Shown in pieces: positions 47,593 through 59,000 of a stretch of DNA of 64,000 nucleotides. The position numbers were made by a program, and so were the translations under genes. The notes beneath the pieces were generated by a model that made no database searches, was not told where the DNA came from, and saw nothing but the letters and a program-made list of their open reading frames with translations. The stretch is from Yamagishiella unicocca (taxonomy: Eukaryota > Chlorophyta > Chlorophyceae > Chlamydomonadales > Volvocaceae). Numbering within the stretch: position 1 is the stretch's first letter; every line of letters starts with the position of its first letter. The stretch covers positions 1 through 64,000 of the forward strand of contig BDSL01000112.1 in NCBI GenBank assembly GCA_003116995.1. The letters are read 5' to 3'.

Positions 47593-49659
47593 CAAACCGA
47601 GGGCGGTGAAGGTGACGGTCCAGCGGAGCGTCCAGGATCCGGATCGAGGGGATGGATGGGCAGTGCACCTCGGGGGTCGCCCCCGGAGCTCGCTGTGTGT
47701 TTTACACGGAGTTGAGGGGCACGCCACGGCTGACACCCAGACCACAGCGCAAGTTGCTGCATCGGCAGGTTTGCGTGGGGAGGTTAGTGGACCGAGGGGC
47801 GGCTGGCCCTCTGCGTAACATAAAAATTTTGGGGAGGGAGCCCGCGGGCGGGGTCGATGCGACGAAATTCGATGGGGACTTAGGGGGGCATCAGGGGCAG
47901 ATGCGGAGGGGTGGGAGGCGGAACAGCCAGATGTCAGCGGTGTTGGCGTAACGAGGATCAAGTAGTCTTATCGTGAGACCTCCAATCTGGCGGGGGGCCT
48001 CGGCCCAGCGATGTGGTCGTACGGCCATATGGCACATGCAGCGCGGTTGTACGGCAAATCCGTCGCATCTTGCGTGGGAAAGGCCTGCAGATCCCTCCCA
48101 TTTATGGTTTAACTTGGCTCCAAGTTGCTTAAGGTCCGTGCTGGTCCTCAGCACGGGAGGTATGATCTCTGCTTGTCGTACATGATGGAACATCGCTTCA
48201 AGACCCGGAAAACAGCCAGAGCGAGGGACGAGTGAAACGGCTCCTTTCCGTACTGTATGACGTGGCTTTGCCGCCCTTCTTACCTAATCACTTTTTGTCG
48301 CTGCTGCCCGCAAGCCACAAGGAATTCTTTATGTGTACGTGGTGCACTACATATGTAATAGAGCTCAATTGCAGTTCTGGTACACTGTAACAATTACAAC
48401 AACTTGTAGGTGAGGAGCAGGGGGGGTGGCCTCCGGTTCGGCACGGCTGCTGTTTTAGAGACAGCTGGCAGCGCAGCTGCCCGCAAGGACCTCCCAATCC
48501 GCTGCGATGTGTTAGCGTTTGGCGGCTATGCTGCTGTACTAGCAACTGGTAGAGCCGGGCGCCAGACTGGAAGGTAGTAGCGTCGGATGCATCGCCTGAC
48601 AAGTGGAAGGCACGCAGGAAGGAGGAAAAGGTTTTTTAAAAAAACAGTCGACCAAGATCTAGCAAACCACGCACCAGAAACCCCGAGCAAGGTCTGCTGT
48701 GTTTGGCGCTGGAACACGAACCCGGGCGGAACCCCTGCATTGTGACAGCGGTTTTACTCCATGCCTCAAGAACGTCGTACCTTGTATGAAATCCTGTCCT
48801 ACCTGTTTTTAAGATTGTACTTGGTACGTCATCCTCCGGTTCCGGGTCCAGGCCCCTTGGTTTTCAGTTCGCAACACCGCCGTCATCAACTTACTATCGG
48901 TATGATTCCTAGGATGCCGCCGACGTTCTGCCGCGCCCGTCGGGGTTTGGGGTTTAGGGTTTTTGGATCAAGCCTCCCACACGCCCTGGGACCGACCTGG
49001 CCGTGTGAGTGGCGAACGAGGACAGTCATTGGGCTCCCCTTGGGAGGTGAACGCTGCGAGCACCTAAAAACTCTTGTGCTGCTTAGGTGGCCGCATGGGC
49101 AGCTGCGGTCTGACCAGGAAGATGTCGACGTCCAGGGACGGCTGCTGCTTAGGCGAGACACGTTTACCGAAGGGCCAATTGGAGCCAATTGGAGCCTTCG
49201 ACGGAGCTTCGGTTGCTTTGCCTCGTGTGCACACACGGGCTACCGACGTATACCGGTAGCATATATATCGGCCGTATACCGGTAGCATATATACCGGCCG
49301 TGTACCGGCCGCATCGGTGACGCCGACGGCACGGCGTCCCTGCCGCTCGGCCCCTCGACTGAACAGGAGGACGTTGTGCTCTGCGCAGTCGACGGCGAGT
49401 GCAAGGAATTTCACACCGCTATCTATAAAAACAGGAACATTCACAAACCAAATACTTGTGTTTGAATGCTGCTGTGCGCAACTATTTAAGCAGAATGCGA
49501 AAGTTACAAGGGAGTTTGAGCACCTAGGAGCGCGGAAGCGCAACCAGGCGGGCCCGATTGGCCAGACCCGACACAGATCACTGGGCAAGAGAGCCCGCCC
49601 TCACCGGCCGGGAAGGGGCAAAAGCCAAAGAGCAGAGCTGGCACGCCGAACGCATACGC

Positions 49660-49797
49660 AGAACTACTAAGCAGAACTGATAAGCAGATCTGATCTGACC
49701 TGAATAAATATATAAGCAGAACTGATAAGCAGATCTGATCTGATAAGCAGGAACTGATAAGCAGGTCTGGTCTGACCTGAATAAGTATATAGATCAA
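49660..49797. repeat. Tandem repeat with AAGCAGATCTGATCTGA units
   Basis: Several imperfect copies of GAACTGATAAGCAG and ATCTGATCTGACCTGAATAA. The unit contains the palindrome AGATCT. Confidence 0.85.
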
Positions 49798-51067
49798 CAA
49801 ACGCGGCAGGAATGGAGGAGCAGGATCGGCAGAAATCATTATACCTACACAACGCGACGGTAGCAACTAACCGTGTAAACAGACCCCAACCCCTCTCTGC
49901 ACCCAACAACAGACCCCCCGCCGCTCCGATCCGCGGGAGGCAGATGCGATCATCGCGCAAAGATAACACCCCATCGATATGTCCCTGCATTGTGCTGGCC
50001 TCGATGCGGCCTCATCCATCGCCTCCAATGCCTGTCAGACCATCGCATGCAGTCCCTCAGACCTACACAACCGTTGGCAGCTAGCACACCGCTTACGGGC
50101 CGTAAACCTTCAACGTACAATATACAATTTCCAGCAGCAAGGACTCATGAAACCGCTTCCCCCCCACTTCACCTCCTTTGTCTTCGCATCTTGTTACGAC
50201 CACCATTCACTGCTTCTTATCAGCAGCTTCGCCAGCCGCCTTTACTTTAGTCGCTTTCATACCACCTTTTCTTCTCGACTACGTTGCCTTATCACTTTGC
50301 ACTACGATTCAGCCGCGCCTCCGCTCCGTCTACTCGCCTCCCGTCTCTTCTGGACCGCCATCTTCACCGCCTTGGTTTGTCGGCCGTGGATTCGTGGATT
50401 CTCTTTAAACCCCCTCGATGCGCGTGCTGCACCACCCATATTCCCGGCCATACGACATCTTGGCAAATGCATCAGAGTACCGATCAATTTCATCCCGGAC
50501 GCACGGCCGGGCACACCTCGATAACACCGACACGCACCCCTTTAAGCTGGCGGCGTGTCACCCGTTGTCGCCCACGCGCCAGTCAAACAGGGACCTTGGC
50601 ACATTGCCCTTCCATCAGCAGCACACATTGCCCTCCTATCAGCAGTGTAGGTGTCCGCAGCCCCCACGACACTCCGCAGCCCCCACAACACCCCAAATTT
50701 CGAGGCGCAATGACCGATCGAGTCGCCCCCTTGCAGCCGCATTGAATGTCAACACATCATGAAGCTTCGAATGGCAGCCTTCTTGGGAAAAGGCACAAAG
50801 CCCCCTGTGGGAGGCGCCCTGGGAAAGTACGAGAGGAGCATAAAGTTCGCCAGGAGCGCGCACGAGAAGGTCCACTGCCGTCCATCTGTCCAAGGCCACC
50901 AATGCTCGATGCCAGCAACGAAAACAAGTGCCACTTCCCGACACCGCGCGAACAACAAATCTACAATATACCAATGTGGGAATCGCGACCATTTTCAACA
51001 TACAGGCAGCAGCACCGATGTACGCCTCTGGAGCACGCCTCACAGTATGAACTCAGAGCGGTAACCG

Positions 51068-51224
51068 GGACACATCGCTTCAATCCCACGTGCCGCCAAT
51101 GGGCCTAGTAATGGGCCGAGTAACGCGGACCATCATATCCCCCACCCTCTGCCCACCGCCCCCACCTTGTGACCGGGGGGCAACCGGAACACGTCGCTTC
51201 AATCCCACGTGCCGCCAATTGTGA
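51068..51224. repeat. Direct repeat pair, 119-bp spacing
   Basis: CGCTTCAATCCCACGTGCCG and flanks occur at 51075-51106 and 51194-51224. Confidence 0.85.
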
Positions 51225-51800
51225 TCCCGTAAGCTTAATGGGGAGGCTTTTGGTTAGTCACACACATGAGCAGTAAACACACACGCAACCAGACGTTACC
51301 GCGTGCCCGGACTCGGTTGAGCCTCAAGCACAGCCAGCAAGAAAACCCACATCCCAGAGACTGAACACGACTACCCCAGTCGCACGTACGACACTCCTTT
51401 TGCCCTCGTTCACTTGCCGTACACCCGTATTCTCTGCGATGCGCACGGCCCAAGAGCTAGTCGAGCAAGTGCGGAGAAAATGTTAGGGCGGCGGAGATCC
51501 GCGATACCTGCTACGGACGCGCCATCAATGGTAACCCCACCGGTCCATTCCGCTTCAAGGCCAGTGCTGAAATACGCACCAATTACTGCATTTCGTGGAT
51601 ATGAAACGCAAAGAACCACATGCGTCAAATACGCCTCACGAGCCATGGTTGGCGACCCACCATCGACCCACCGACGCGCGCACATGCACGACCTCGTCCC
51701 GCACGAGCCCTCACATCCCTCTCCCTCCCACTCACCACCCACCCTCCCCACCCTCTCCATCAACACCAGCAAGCTGCCAAGCTGCCAGTTGCCTCCCCCT

Positions 51801-54800
51801 TCAGTGCAGCATCATAAGCTGTGATTTGATGAATGATATGACGTCTGTTATCCGAGGGCGGCGGTGCGCTTCCTGGGCCCAGCAGGCTTGAGCCATTTTC
51901 CTGCGTGGCCGGCGGAGCGCGAGCTAGGCGCTTTGGATCACAGATAAGGAAAATGGCCACTCGGACGGCACCAGCGGGGACGCGCAGTTACGTATCTTCA
52001 ATATCACGCAAACAGCTCATGTACGTCCCGAATGTATGATTCACGGGATTTTTGGGGGACGTGCCGTACCCGCTTGCTCACCCCGCAACACCTCCAGTTT
52101 TCCGTGTGCCCTCCTGTTTACCGGTGCCGGTACCCTGTGTCGGTACCCTCTGTGTGTGATGACATACGATTACGTGGCGCTCCCTTGCGCGCCTCCCAAC
52201 CAACACGCGCGCAGGACGCTTCCATATCTCATCGCACTTACACCATCTGATCCACAACCGCAGGACGAGCGGGACGAGCAGGAAGAGCCGGACGAGCAGG
52301 AAGAGCCGGACGAGCGAGCCAGTCACGCAAAACAAAGCCGCAGACCGGGCTGACCCCCCCCACCACCACGCCCCGCCGCGCCGGTAAACCCCGCCGCGCC
52401 GTACCCGACCGCGCTGTACCACACCGCGCCGTACCACACCTGTATGCCTCGGGGACGTCTCCCGTGAACATTGGCCGCGTCCCCGACACCACGGCCGCCG
52501 GGATGTCATCCGGGGCCAGCTGGCGGAAGGGGCGCTGGCCTCGCCCGCACACCAGCTCCCAGAAGATGATGCCCAAGGCGTACACGTCGACGGACGAGTC
52601 GATGCGCGAGTCTGTCGGTCGCGGTTGGGTTGCGGTTGGGTTGCGGTTGGGTTGCGGTTGGGTTGCGGTTGGGTTGCGGTTGGGAGTTTGGATCAGACAC
52701 GGCAGCACTGAGCGAGGCCGCCGAGGGGTTAGCGGGCTGGGCAGTCCTCCGCTACGCAGGCAGCTGGCAACAGCGGCACAGGATGTGGGTAAGGCGAGCA
52801 GCTATGCAGCCACCGCTACAGGGAGGGGATGCACAGGCAGGGCAAAACGCCACGCCGCGCGTTCGGTTGAGAATCCATGCGAGCGCGAACACCGTACGCC
52901 ACCCGGCCTGGAGCAACGGTCAACTAAATAAACTGGCAGAGTCCCTCAATCGAGCGTGACGTCAACCCCGCCTTTTCCTTTGCACAGCGTCGATCCCAAA
53001 CAGCTTCACACGCAGCTGCTCCGCAATTTTCGTTTTGCTGCATCAGCGCGGCGATGTTGCCACTACTCACTCTTAAACACCGCCTCCGGTGCCATGTGGG
53101 TGACCCTGGAGCCCCCCGCGGGAGTATGGCGGCGGGGGCAGGGAGGAGGGGCGCGAGGGCGAAGGGATGGATTGGACTGTCGCTTACCGTGTAAAGGACA
53201 TGTCTGTTGTCGGGACGTGTGACGGGGTGTACCCCGACAAGCAAGATGATGCGGGATGGCGTCCATACCCAGTGCCGGCAGCCCCTGCTGAATAGGCCAG
53301 GCCGGACCCCGCAACAGGGTCATCTCCGTCGCCACCCCCAACACATGTTTCCTAACCGGTAAATTTTGACAATGCCGGCCTATGGGTTTCCTCCCCCAAC
53401 CCCGTAAACCCCAACATAAACGGTCCTTGGGTTTCCTCCCCAACCCATATCCCCTCCTTGCCCTCCCCGCGCGAGAGACTCACGTGCCACTGGCCTGTGC
53501 CTGTACGGCGTACCAGCCGCGTGCCGCTCCCGCAGCGCTCCCGCCGGCGGCTTGGCCCGGCCAAACCGGCTTGGACAGAGACGGCACGGTACCGCTGTCG
53601 GCATCCTTCGCCTCCACCACCGCAGCGTCCTGCAGGTGGTGTGGGCGCGTCGGTACCCCACAGCTGCCACCTAGCACCGCGCCCTGGGTGTTCCTATCGG
53701 CGTGCTTTGTACGCGGCCCTGGCTCCGAAACCGCCACGAGGCCGGGCGGCGGCCGGGCCGGGCCAAGCCTCCTGCTCCTTGTGGCTCCTAAGCCATGCGG
53801 TACGACATGCGTGGGTTTCCCACGAGCCAACCACCCCACCATCTCGCACCAAATAAGGCCCATCTGCCTGTCCACGTCACTCTCCGCAGCTCACCTGCTG
53901 ATCCAGCACCAGCGCGAAGCCGAAGTCCGCCAGCTTGCAGGTCCAGCCCCGCGGGTCGCCCGGGCTCGTCTTGAGCAGGATGTTGCCAGGCTTGACATCT
54001 GCGGGGAACACGTGGCCGCCAAGGCGGCGGGGAGAGCGATACGGGAGCACATGACCGTATACATGAAACACCCGGGACGCAAGCCGGCACGGGGGGCAGG
54101 TGGGGGCTGCAAGGAAAACCCGTGTACGAAAGAAAAACCGTTTAGAAACGGACGTTTTGAGGTGCATGCTGGAGAACTTGGAGCAGGTGGGGGGTTGCGA
54201 GGAAGACCCGTGGGTGCGAGAAAAACCGTTTAGAACAGACGTTTCGAGATGCATGCTGGGGGACTTGGTTTAAGGAACGAAAGACGGAGCGGGTGGGCGG
54301 TGGCCGGTGGCCTGGGGGTTGCAAAACGTGCAATGGAAGGGCCGTCGTTGGCTGAGTGGCGCTCAGGGTGGTGCAAGGGGGAAGCAGAGGACCGCCTGCA
54401 GGCGGCACGCACACGCCCACAGACACGCACACGCCCATACACACGCGCTCACACCCGTACACACGCACATGTCCATACACACGCGTTCGCCTATACACAC
54501 GCGCTCACACCCATACACATGCACATGTCCATACACACGCACACGCCTATACACACGCGCTCACACCCATACGCACGCACACGCCTATACACACGCGCTC
54601 ACACCCATACACACACACACGCCTATACACACGCGCTCACACCCATACACACGCACACACACCCATACACACACGCGCTCACACCCATACACAAGCGCAC
54701 ACACACGCCCCTGCACACTCACGCTCACCTCTGTGCACCAGCCGCCTGGCGTGCAGGTGCCGCAGCGCCAGAGCGACCTCCAGCAGCGTCAGGTACACGC

Positions 54801-56019
54801 CCTGCGTACGACAAACGTACGGCAGGACCGTCGTGAGATCGTGCCGTACCTCCTTACCGCTTACAGGGGCGGTGGCGTCCGCTGACGCCGCGGCACCAGC
54901 ACAGCACCCGCTGCAGCAGCCGCAGGTGCCGCTGGGGGCACAAATGCTCTGATCGTGCAGCACGACAGCTGTAAGCACCGCGGCTGGGGTTTAGGGGCCA
55001 GGCAGCAGGGCAGTGTGTACATTTCGGGACGGTGCCGAATGGCGTGAGGCGGCAGGCTAAACCCTAACCCCTCCCCCACCCGACTCCAGTAGCCTGTGCG
55101 CGCGTCCAGGTGTCCGAAGGCTATGCACCAGCTACACTTCCCATGCCGAGTTCCCGGTTCTTTTATGTAACCCCCCACGCGACTCGCCTTCATGTCCACC
55201 TCAGCACGCCCGGCGTTCTTATCGCCCCGCTGCGGCGATACCCAGGGTCCCGACTGCTGCTGCCGGGTGACTAGCACCGGGAAGTGGCGGTCAGCCAGCG
55301 CGTCCGCCAGCGAGCCGCAGTCGCACAGCTCCTGGACGATTGCCGTACAGATGGGCGACCCACCTGGGCAGACGTGTACGGACGTGTACGGACGTGTACG
55401 GACTGTACGGAGATACGTGCGGATATAGCCTTTGGTTTCGCTCACGTGCGGCGCGCAGTGAGCGTACGAGGCAGCCATGACCGGGCCATGAGCGTGCAGG
55501 GGAGGCGCCGTACCGCATGTGCCGAGGTGCGGTGTGGGGTGCAGGCAGGAAACGGAACAACTAGCCATCCTTCATACATCGTAACGTGTCCGTACCGGTT
55601 TGGGGGTTGTTCTTGGGGTTCAGGCGGCGAAGCACGAAGCCGTCCACCGAGTCGTGAGACCGCTCCATGACCACGTTGTCGTACACGGCGAAAGCCTGTT
55701 GGGGAATGGGGGCGGGCGGCGGCGCCGCCAGGGGATTCCGTCAGCGACTCACGAACACACATCCGATCCGATCATTCATCCGATGGACAGCCAGACGTAC
55801 AAAGGCCCCAACGCGCAGCACGGCGCCGCTGCCGCCGCCGCTGCCGCTGCATCCGCACGTGTGCCGTACCTGTACGATGCACACGTGACTGACGCTGCGC
55901 ATGACGGCCAGCTCGGTGGCGTTGTGCAGCATGTTGCGGCGCGCGCGCACTTGCTCCGACTCGGTCGGGTGCACCTGCGGGGAGCCCTGCCACCGCGCCT
56001 GGCCCTCGCTGCTGTCGCA

Positions 56020-56053
<34 letters not shown>

Positions 56054-59000
56054 GCTATTCCCGTTGCGTCGGGGACGCACCGCACCATGGACGCCAGCGA
56101 GTGCACCAGCTCATGCTGCGGCTGAGTCAGGTGAGGTCTGGGGCCCTGCGCGAGACAGACCTCAGTGGAGAGTACGTCGTGGTCCGCGTCCAGCATTTCC
56201 ATCATCTGCGCGTCGGGGGACCGGGGAGGGCAAGGAGCATTAGGTGATGTGTGGGGCCGGCGAGGACACGATTATGTAGCGACAAAGGAGACACCAAAAA
56301 CGAAAGTCGGGCAGGCGGCGGGCTAGTGGTGGTCACGTGGGTGGCTTCAGCGCCGCAAAACAGCAGCGCCGCAGGAAGAAAGCAGGGTGGAGGCGCAACC
56401 CAGCCCCCTCACCCAACTCAACGCCTCAACAGCGGAGGTGGGACCACCAAAGCAACACCCGGAGGTTGAATCTCCCAACAATCAACCCGCCCCCAGCACC
56501 TCGCAGAAGCGCAGCGCACACCGACCTTGACGGCGACCGGCACCGTGCCCAGCAGCCCCCGGAACACGACGCCGCCGGCGCCGTGCCCCAGCACGTCCGC
56601 TAGATGCAAGTCCTCCAGGCCCTCTACAGCCCGGGCGCCGAGGTCCGGCCTGTGGGAGTGCAGCGCCAGTGGGAATCATGCAGCTGAGTTAAGGAGGCTT
56701 GCGTACGTTGACTGCCTGCTGTGTTACCGCTTTCCTCTCCACCCCAGTCCTTCAGTTCCAGCCGTACCGGGGTGCCGAGCAGCATAAAAGCAGCAGCCAG
56801 CCAAACCACGGCCCGGCCACCCCCTGCCTCCCTGCCCCACCCGTGTGCCGACTCCGCCACCTCCGACGCGCTCGCTCGCAGAGTCGTCATGATGCTCTCC
56901 ACCAGCGCACCCATCATGCCACGCATGCCCCACGCCTCGTCCAAGTCGTGCACGGTCATCATGGCAGCGGGCGCGTAACGCTCGTCCGGCGTCAAATCCA
57001 GCGTCGAGTCTAGCATCGCCGCCCCCCAAGCGTCGGGGCGCGCACCGCCCTGCCCGCTGGGTATCCCGCCCATGCCGCCGGGCATCAGCAGTGCCCCCGT
57101 GCGCGGTGTGCAGCAGCTGCTGGGCGCCGTGGCGGCGGTGTGGGCTGCGATGGGGCCGTGCGAGCTGTCCATGAAGGCGGAGGGGCGGCGGGAGCGGGAG
57201 CCGGCGGACGCGAGGAGGAGCTGCTTGGAGGGCGGCGAGGGCGGCACGCTGCCGTCCTTGCGGCGGGCATCTGCGGAATGGCACGCGGAGGGAGCGGGGG
57301 ACGGAGGACCGCGGTGCGGTGTGTATGGGTGGTCGCGTGGGCGGTGGGTCATGTGGGTTCATGGCCGTGAGGAGGGTGCGGCCACTCCGTGCTCGCTGCC
57401 GTACTGCACTAAGCAAGCAGCGCCCACCACGTGCATCATCTGGCCAGTCACGTGGTACGGTCGGACATCCGGTACAGCAGGGCGCTACCCGGAGCAGCCG
57501 TACGGCAACAAGTGTGTGCTGTGTGTATTGGTGTCGAGGCGGACGTGACCTCCCCAGCCAGGCGCTGACACCTGCCTGCAGCGATACCCGCGGGTGGCTG
57601 CTCACCTTCGCCTCCGGTGTCGAAATTCCGCGGCAGGCCCAACACCATCCCGGAGCCGAGGACCGGCTCCGCTGCGCACCCGCCCATTGCGGTCTCGGCC
57701 TGCGCCTCCTGTGCGGCCAGGTGTGACCCGATCCGCGCGTTGACGTTGGATGTCCAGGAGGCAGTGCGCACCACGATGTTCGAGTTGCTGTCGTGATGCG
57801 CTTGAACCAGTTTTGCAGCGGGCGTCAGCGGCAGCTGCAGCTGATCCACGTGTTCTCGGACGCGGGAGACCGACATGTAGGACCCGGGCACTCCAGCTCG
57901 TAGGGTTTCGAAGTCGGCCCCTGAGGACGAGGAGGGACAGCCGGGACGATGAAGTGGCAGCAGCGGTGTCAGGATGGTAGGCCAGCGGTTGAGGACCCGG
58001 TGTGCTGGATGTTGAGAAAGCGTCACACGAGAGCGGGAGGGTGCCACGCCCGGGAAGAGCAGCAGCAGCAGGCACAACTCGACAGCAGCAGCAAGGAAGG
58101 AGGTCCGCGCGGCGCTTACCCAGCTCCGCACTTTGCAACTGGTGCCGTACGATTTCCACGAGCATCTGTACGGCGGGCAAAGCGGCGGCGTCGCGCCGCG
58201 CGGGTAGAATGCAGGCGCCGTTAGCGAGGTCATAAGGCCCCTTTACCCCGAGGTCAAAAGGCCCCTTTACCCCGAGGTCAAAAGGCCCCTTTACCCCGAG
58301 GTCAAAAGGCCCCTTTACCCCGAGGTCAAAAGGCCCCTTTACCCCGAGGTCAAAAGGCCCCTTTACCCCGAGGTCAAAAGGCCCCTTTACCCCGAGGTCA
58401 AAAGGCCCCTTTACCCCGAGGTCAAAAGGCCCCTTTACCCCGAGGTCAAAGGCCCCTTTACCCCGAGGTCAAAAGGCCCCTTTACCCCGAGGTCAAAAGG
58501 CCCCTTTACCCCGAGGTCAAAAGGCCCCTTTACCCCGAGGTCAAAAGGCCCCTTTACCCCGAGGTCAAAAGGCCCCTTTACCCCGAGGTCAAAAGGCCCC
58601 TTTACCCCGAGGTCAAAAGGCCCCTTTACCCCGAGGTCAAAAGGCCCCTTTACCCCGAGGTCAAAAGGCCCCTTTACCCCGAGGTCAAAAGGCCCCTTTA
58701 CCCCGAGGTCAAAAGGCCCCTTTACCCCGAGGTCAAAAGGCCCCTTTACCCCGAGGTCAAAAGGCCCCTTTACCCCGAGGTCAAAAGGCCCCTTTACCCC
58801 GAGGTCAAAAGGCCCCTTTACCCCGAGGTCAAAAGGCCCCTTTACCCCGAGGTCAAAAGGCCCCTTTACCCCGAGGTCAAAAGGCCCCTTTACCCCGAGG
58901 TCAAAAGGCCCCTTTACCCCGAGGTCAAAAGGCCCCTTAACCCCGAGGTCAAAAGGCCCCTTTACCCCGAGGTCAAAAGGCCCCTTTACCCCGAGGTCAA

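Larger units (their letters stand above)
46570..51800. other. Gene-poor convergent region
   Basis: Lies between the transporter stop (46569) and the kinase stop (51801). I found no exon with family motifs. It contains repeat copies (47508-47592, 49660-49797, 50382-50412, 51068-51224). Frames such as the minus one at 48193-47891 are open but carry no recognised domain. Both 3' UTRs must lie here. Confidence 0.4.
51801..56623 (-). other. Protein kinase catalytic domain of the GAF-type kinase
   Basis: Glycine loop GHGAGGVVFRG, lysine in VPVAVK (about residue 942), hinge-like IVQELCDCGSL, catalytic loop LVHRDVKPGNILLK (D1171, formed across the junction 54729/53998), DFG in KLADFGFALVL (1195-1197), GTVTHMAPE (APE at 1259-1261), DVYALGIIFWEL, and C-lobe QACWAQEAHRRPRITDV. 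All catalytic residues are present. There are two inserts: a 10-glutamine tract with flanking low complexity (56205-55870) between the lysine and helix C, and about 45 extra residues in the activation segment (exon 53629-53484). Confidence 0.88.

Noticed and set aside
47891..48602. Two neighbouring minus frames (LTIRLLDPRYANTADIWLF, ATTFQSGARLYQLL) as a gene
   Set aside because: Some stretches look protein-like but I could not join them by phase-consistent splice sites or tie them to a family.
54249..54952. Three overlapping plus-strand frames of ~195 codons rich in Thr/His/Pro
   Set aside because: They are translations of the ACACGC/CACCCATAC minisatellite in the kinase intron.
55741..56205. 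Stand-alone 154-residue protein with polyQ
   Set aside because: It is an internal kinase exon (in frame from VAVK to the next exon), not a separate gene.
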